NCBI GenBank assembly: GCA_015485895.1
Contig: WFSR01000012.1
Span: 14,291 to 78,290 of the forward strand
Direction: 5' to 3'
DNA length: 64,000 nucleotides
Source of the DNA: Candidatus Microgenomates bacterium
GTDB lineage: Bacteria > Patescibacteriota > Microgenomatia > UBA12405 > UBA6130
Shown: positions 60,904 through 64,000 of the stretch, piece after piece
How the letters are laid out: every line of letters starts with the position of its first letter
Numbering within the stretch: the first letter of the stretch is position 1
Program-made: the position numbers and the translations under genes
Notes under the pieces: model-generated
What the model saw: the letters and a program-made list of their open reading frames with translations, nothing else
Databases searched by the model: none
What the model was told of the DNA's origin: nothing

Positions 60904-61677
60904 ATGAAAAATAAGGAAATCGCATGGGTTCCTCCTTGGCTTTCAGAGGAAGCAGATATTTTCGGCTATCCAGACTCCCTTATTAGGGCTAGAACAGCTA
61001 GGGCTTATGAGTTTGTTATTCGGGTAATCGGTGTGAAAGAAAAAGTTTGCCTCGATTTAGGCTCGGGATGGGGCCATGGCTCTTTGAGATGTTCCTTATT
61101 TTCTCCACGATTAGTTATAAGCACTGCTCGTTTGCCAGGAGCTCTTTTGAAACAAAAAGAATGGTTTTCTCCGGCCCAAAACATCTTGTATACTCAACTT
61201 TTAGCGGATCATTTACCCTACGCTACTAATAGCATAGAAAGAGTATTTTTTCATCATGTTATCGAACATCTTATGCCACAAGGAGGAAAAGCAACGGTCG
61301 GTGAAATATGGAGGGTTCTAACAAGTGACGGTAAAATGTCACTTGCTACTCCTAATCCTGATAATTTAATAAAGCCAAGACCTGGGGAGTTTTATTATTC
61401 TCCTAAGAGATTACTAACAACGCTAGGAGAATTTTTTAGCCGAGTAGATTTTTATAGTATCATTCCCAATGAGTTTGCTGCCAAGGTCCATAAAAGAAAA
61501 CAATTCTTGGCAAAACTCCCTCTAACGGGAAAGGTTAGAGATCTAATTCCTGAGCAGTGGGAGGTCTTATATGGAAGCGGCCGGCGAAAAGTATTACCTT
61601 CTGATTTGTTTATTACTCCGGGAGTTGAGCCTAAGGCAATAGATTTTCTTTTGATTGCTTCCAAGCCAAAAGGATAA
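60904..61677 (+). CDS. Class I SAM-dependent methyltransferase
   Basis: A 257-residue methyltransferase: VCLDLGSGWGHGS (motif I), LLADHLPYATNSIERVFFHH, IEHLMPQGGKATVGEIWRVL and GKMSLATPNPDN. The HHVIEHL form is typical of small-molecule or glycan methyltransferases. The substrate is unknown. More AT-rich than its neighbours, and its 3' end overlaps the convergent Nudix gene by 47 nt, the longest convergent overlap in the window. A weak TATGGT -10 lies about 13 nt before the ATG. Confidence 0.8.
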   Translation: MKNKEIAWVPPWLSEEADIFGYPDSLIRARTARAYEFVIRVIGVKEKVCLDLGSGWGHGSLRCSLFSPRLVISTARLPGALLKQKEWFSPAQNILYTQLLADHLPYATNSIERVFFHHVIEHLMPQGGKATVGEIWRVLTSDGKMSLATPNPDNLIKPRPGEFYYSPKRLLTTLGEFFSRVDFYSIIPNEFAAKVHKRKQFLAKLPLTGKVRDLIPEQWEVLYGSGRRKVLPSDLFITPGVEPKAIDFLLIASKPKG

Positions 61678-62125
61678 TCTGTTTCTGTCCAGGAAAGAGG
61701 CCCCGAGGGAGACTATCTAAAGGGAAAAAGCGAAATCTTCTGATTTCGCTGTTTGGTGGCAATTTTCTGATTTCGCTTTGCGGAGTGAAGAGAAAGAACA
61801 CATCTATTCGCCGCTGCCAAGAAGCCTTTTCTGCCCAAACCAACCTGATACGCTTTGGTTCTACACCTAATTCTTCTTTAATTTCTCTGGCTAAGTTGTT
61901 TTCTAAGCTCCCCTTTTTCTCCACCAACCCACCAGGCAATCGCCAAAGGTGTTTCTCATGCCATTGATGTTGAACTAAAAGAACCTGATTTTTCTCGTCA
62001 AAGATAATGGCCATTACCCCGACCAGGAAACGGCCTTTAAATAGCCACACTCCCAACCAAGCCCCCCTCGAAGTCAAAGAAGTGATTTTATTCCAGATAA
62101 GCCACTTTATTCTTGCCAAAATCAT
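61631..62125 (-). CDS. Nudix hydrolase
   Basis: A 164-residue protein with a complete Nudix box: G then EKKGSLENNLAREIKEELG (pattern Gx5Ex7REUxEExGU). N-terminal extension of about 40 residues (KWLIWNKITSLTSRGAWLG) is basic and aromatic and could contact RNA or membrane. The fold follows with VGVMAIIFDEKNQVLLVQH and WRLPGG. Substrate not predictable; the family hydrolyses nucleoside diphosphate derivatives. Overlaps the methyltransferase gene by 47 nt antisense. Confidence 0.87.
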   Translation of the reverse strand: MILARIKWLIWNKITSLTSRGAWLGVWLFKGRFLVGVMAIIFDEKNQVLLVQHQWHEKHLWRLPGGLVEKKGSLENNLAREIKEELGVEPKRIRLVWAEKASWQRRIDVFFLFTPQSEIRKLPPNSEIRRFRFFPLDSLPRGLFPGQKQIILLAWKQSKENLLP

Positions 62126-62203
62126 CTTTTAGTATTTTAGCAATTTTTGTGGTGAATTTTTCTAAATACAGTAAAGTAGACTGCTTTTGCTACTATTATC
62201 AGT

Positions 62204-62389
62204 ATGAGAAGGATAGTTATCAACGATTACATCATTGCCGATCCCAAGATCTGCCATGGCCGTCCTGTCTTTAAGGGGACAAGAATTATGGTCTGGCAGG
62301 TTTTGGAGATGCTGGAAGTTGACGAAAACATCGCGGCGATTACCAAGGCTTTTCCCGACCTGGTACCCAAAGCAGCAAAGCGGTTTTAA
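62204..62389 (+). CDS. Truncated DUF433 (antitoxin-like) protein
   Basis: A 61-residue protein: VINDYIIADPKICHGRPVFKG then TRIMVWQVLEMLEVDENIAA, and AFPDLVP. This is the DUF433 pattern (DPxIxxGxPxxxGTRI), a small helical DNA-binding family often acting as antitoxin of a VapC-like or other toxin. The usual C-terminal helix after the (F/Y)PxL motif is missing; the gene ends 4 nt into ndk, so it may be a remnant. No toxin gene is adjacent. A TACTAT/TATTAT box lies just upstream. Confidence 0.7.
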   Translation: MRRIVINDYIIADPKICHGRPVFKGTRIMVWQVLEMLEVDENIAAITKAFPDLVPKAAKRF

Positions 62390-62946
62390 ATAACTTCGTC
62401 TTGGTGGAACCAAAGCTCAATTTCCAATTTAGCGCTTTCGGGGGAATCAGAAGCGTGAATCAAATTACGGACTGACCGCTTTTGGGCGTTAGCCAAAAGA
62501 ACCGATTCGTGGCTAAAATCGCCGCGGATGGTCCCCGGCGGTGCTTCATCGGGATAGGTAGGCCCGACAATTTTGCGAACTAGACTGACTGCTTGCGGCC
62601 CTTCCCAAACCATGGCCACTACCGGCCCAGCGGTAAGGTAGTCGACATTCCATTTTTGGACCAGGTGGCCAATTTTAGCCGGTTCCATGGTGCCGAGCAT
62701 TTCACCGGGATCAAAGCCATGCTTTTGGTAGAAAGCCAAAACTTTTTGGCCTACTTTTTGAAACCAGTTTTCGTTCTGGCCATAATGTTGGAAAGCCAAA
62801 TCAGGAGTTACCCGAACTAACTTTAGGGCCCGCAATCTAAGGCCGACCTTTTCAAAGCGGCCAATAATTTCGCCAACCAAACCCCGTTCAACACCATCGG
62901 GCTTAATTAAAACAAGAGTCTGCTCCTTAAGAAGTTGGTTAACCAT
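62386..62946 (-). CDS. ndk: Nucleoside diphosphate kinase
   Basis: Transfers phosphate between nucleoside triphosphates and diphosphates, 186 residues, longer than the usual 140-150. Core motifs: TLVLIKPDGVERGLVGEIIG, AGPVVAMVWEGPQAVSLVRK, TIRGDFSHE and NLIHASDSPESAKLEIELWF with the phosphohistidine in IHASDS (usually HGSDS). The extra length is an insertion around residues 60-95 and a short C-terminal extension. Enzymatically complete. It overlaps the DUF433 fragment by 4 nt. Confidence 0.93.
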   Translation of the reverse strand: MVNQLLKEQTLVLIKPDGVERGLVGEIIGRFEKVGLRLRALKLVRVTPDLAFQHYGQNENWFQKVGQKVLAFYQKHGFDPGEMLGTMEPAKIGHLVQKWNVDYLTAGPVVAMVWEGPQAVSLVRKIVGPTYPDEAPPGTIRGDFSHESVLLANAQKRSVRNLIHASDSPESAKLEIELWFHQDEVI

Positions 62947-62958
62947 AATGCTTGGAAA

Positions 62959-63816
62959 TTAATGATGATTCGTTTCTCCGGTTTCTGGAGAGGTTGACAG
63001 TTGGTGATGAGACAATTGGGGAGCAGTTAGTGGTGATGATGTGGGTGCAGCTCTCTGACGAGGAGTGATGTGAACCTGAGAAGGATGACGCTGCCGGCGC
63101 TGGGGAAGATGACGACGTGGTTTAGGTAAAACTCGGCGGAGACGGCGTAAGTCCTTTATTTTCAACTGATCGCTATGACTAGCAGTATTTTCCAAAATAC
63201 GTAATTCTTCCTCCATTTTCTTCTGGCGACGCTCCAGTTTCTTTCGCACCTCGGATGGCAATCGCTGAATATGCTTCTGGATTCTTTGGATAGCTTGCCG
63301 ATGGTGCTCAATACCTACTTGTAAAGCCCGCTGGACTCGTTCCTTAGCTTGGGGTGGCAGTTTATCTTCAATATGTTGCCAAACCCAAAGGTGGCGTTTA
63401 ATCTGCCGATTCATTCCCTCCATAATGTGCATCCGTTTTTCTGGTGGCAGTTTCTGGGCCCTCTCGCGGGCCTTAGCCAACCATTTTTGGTAGCGGTCCA
63501 TCAATTTCTGGGCCAGTTCGGGATGCTTGGCCGCTACAACATTGGCTTCCGCCAGCCGGCGGGTGGCAAACTCCACTTCTTTTTCGGCCTTTTTTTCGGG
63601 GGAGAAAGTCAAAGCTAATTCCAATTGTTCTTTAAGATGCTTAAGGAAATAAAAAGGGCTTGTCGGCAAAAGGCGAGGGTGGTAAATTTGAACAGCAGTG
63701 GGCGCCGATGCTTCTGGGCTGGGACTAATTGTTGTTGTCGGTTCGGCCGCTTGGGTCGGGTGAGAGAGAAGTAAGAAAGCGCTGACAACGAAAATGCTTG
63801 CCAATATTTTCTTCAT
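62959..63816 (-). CDS. Secreted DUF5667 protein with basic low-complexity tail
   Basis: A 285-residue protein with a signal peptide (about 1-23) and a Thr/Ser/Pro-rich start. The central region PTSPFYFLKHLKEQLELALT then KKAEKEVEFATRRLAEA and long charged helices (about 75-215) match DUF5667, a helical extracytoplasmic domain known mainly from CPR and related bacteria. The last 70 residues are basic and rich in Gln, Arg, Pro and His (RRLRRVLPKPRRHLPQRRQR). Function unknown; a wall- or DNA-binding tail is possible. It has a perfect TTGACA -35 with TAGAAA 17 nt away. Confidence 0.8.
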   Translation of the reverse strand: MKKILASIFVVSAFLLLSHPTQAAEPTTTISPSPEASAPTAVQIYHPRLLPTSPFYFLKHLKEQLELALTFSPEKKAEKEVEFATRRLAEANVVAAKHPELAQKLMDRYQKWLAKARERAQKLPPEKRMHIMEGMNRQIKRHLWVWQHIEDKLPPQAKERVQRALQVGIEHHRQAIQRIQKHIQRLPSEVRKKLERRQKKMEEELRILENTASHSDQLKIKDLRRLRRVLPKPRRHLPQRRQRHPSQVHITPRQRAAPTSSPLTAPQLSHHQLSTSPETGETNHH

Positions 63817-63822
63817 TATCTA

Positions 63823-63851
63823 TTTCTAGCAAAGTTTCTAGAGGTTGTCAA
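63823..63851 (-). promoter_or_regulatory. Predicted promoter of the DUF5667 gene, leaderless type
   Basis: TTGACA (63846-63851, minus strand), a 17-nt spacer and TAGAAA (63823-63828), ending 6 nt before ATG 63816. The best -35 match on the minus strand. Confidence 0.6.
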
Positions 63852-63861
63852 GGGGAGTTGG

Positions 63862-64000
63862 AAAAGTGAAAAGTTTAAGTGCAAAGTGAAAAAGAAGTCA
63901 AAGTGGAAAGTGAAAGTGGAACTAGGAGCTAGGATCTAGGAGCTAGGTTGGAGGAACTAGGTTAAATAAATCCTAAATCCTAATGACCCAAATCCTAAAC
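63862..64000. repeat. Repeat modules D, C and the start of family A (copy 5, cut by window edge)
   Basis: Module D (AAAGTGAAAAGTTTAAGTGC variants), module C (GGAACTAGGAGCTAGGATC variants, about 63918-63962) and then AAATCCTAAATCCTAATGAC up to the last base. Same order and orientation as at 3992-4250. Confidence 0.75.

Overview
This 64 kb window looks like a compact bacterial chromosome segment, most likely from the Candidate Phyla Radiation (Patescibacteria, perhaps Microgenomates-like). That placement is an inference. It rests on very tight gene packing with start-stop overlaps, -10 boxes lying 5-6 nt upstream of start codons (leaderless-type starts), reduced FtsL/FtsQ-like proteins, an EF-Tu domain-2 mini-protein, a DUF5667 secreted protein, a DRG-type GTPase, tRNA genes without encoded CCA, and intergenic palindromic repeats. 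The standard bacterial code fits: TGA ends many genes at the expected family length. No rRNA, CRISPR array, integrase, transposase or prophage was seen.

Layout. 1-4970: end of gatB, dnaE with a complete PHP metal site, rplS and yraN. 5217-8557: an AT-rich four-gene block (PAP2 phosphatase, metallophosphoesterase, DedA-like protein, GT4 glycosyltransferase) that looks acquired. 8558-9007: two repeat families, then tRNA-Glu. 9154-29955: a very long division and cell wall (dcw) supercluster: mraZ, rsmH, ftsL-like, ftsI, murE, an arginyltransferase-like acyltransferase, a MurC/Mpl-like ligase, murA, a MurF-like ligase, an encapsulated-ferritin-like protein, mraY, a LysW-like carrier, a fold-type-II PLP enzyme, an ATP-grasp ligase, ftsW, murG, ftsQ-like, ftsA, ftsZ, rodA, rplU, rpmA and parB. 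29912-36140: lepB, a surface-glycan and murB operon, an Ig-like anchored protein, a LysM protein and three tRNAs. 36255-43498: polX, an EF-Tu-like mini-protein, holA-like, ppsA, a phosphoglycerate-mutase-like protein, rsmI and lexA. 43574-47562: a secreted transglutaminase, YvlD-like, secG-like and an anchored solute-binding protein. 47571-53042: twelve tRNAs in three groups around a DUF1003 protein, a secreted glycosidase, the DRG GTPase and tgt. 53105-63816: two lysozyme-like proteins, methyltransferases, an amino-acid permease, hisS, glyA, mtaB, a Nudix hydrolase, a DUF433 fragment, ndk and a DUF5667 protein.

How it fits together. Most of the window serves the envelope: lipid II synthesis (murE, Mpl-like, murA, murF, mraY, murG, murB), its polymerisation (ftsW, rodA, ftsI), the divisome (ftsA, ftsZ, ftsL-like, ftsQ-like), secreted wall enzymes and surface glycans. 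The most unusual part is the cassette inside the dcw cluster (20249-22587): a LysW-like carrier, a PLP enzyme and an ATP-grasp ligase. A transferase resembling tRNA-dependent arginyltransferases sits between Mur ligases at 13788-14540. Together these suggest non-standard amino-acid chemistry on the peptidoglycan precursor; this is a hypothesis, not a demonstrated pathway.
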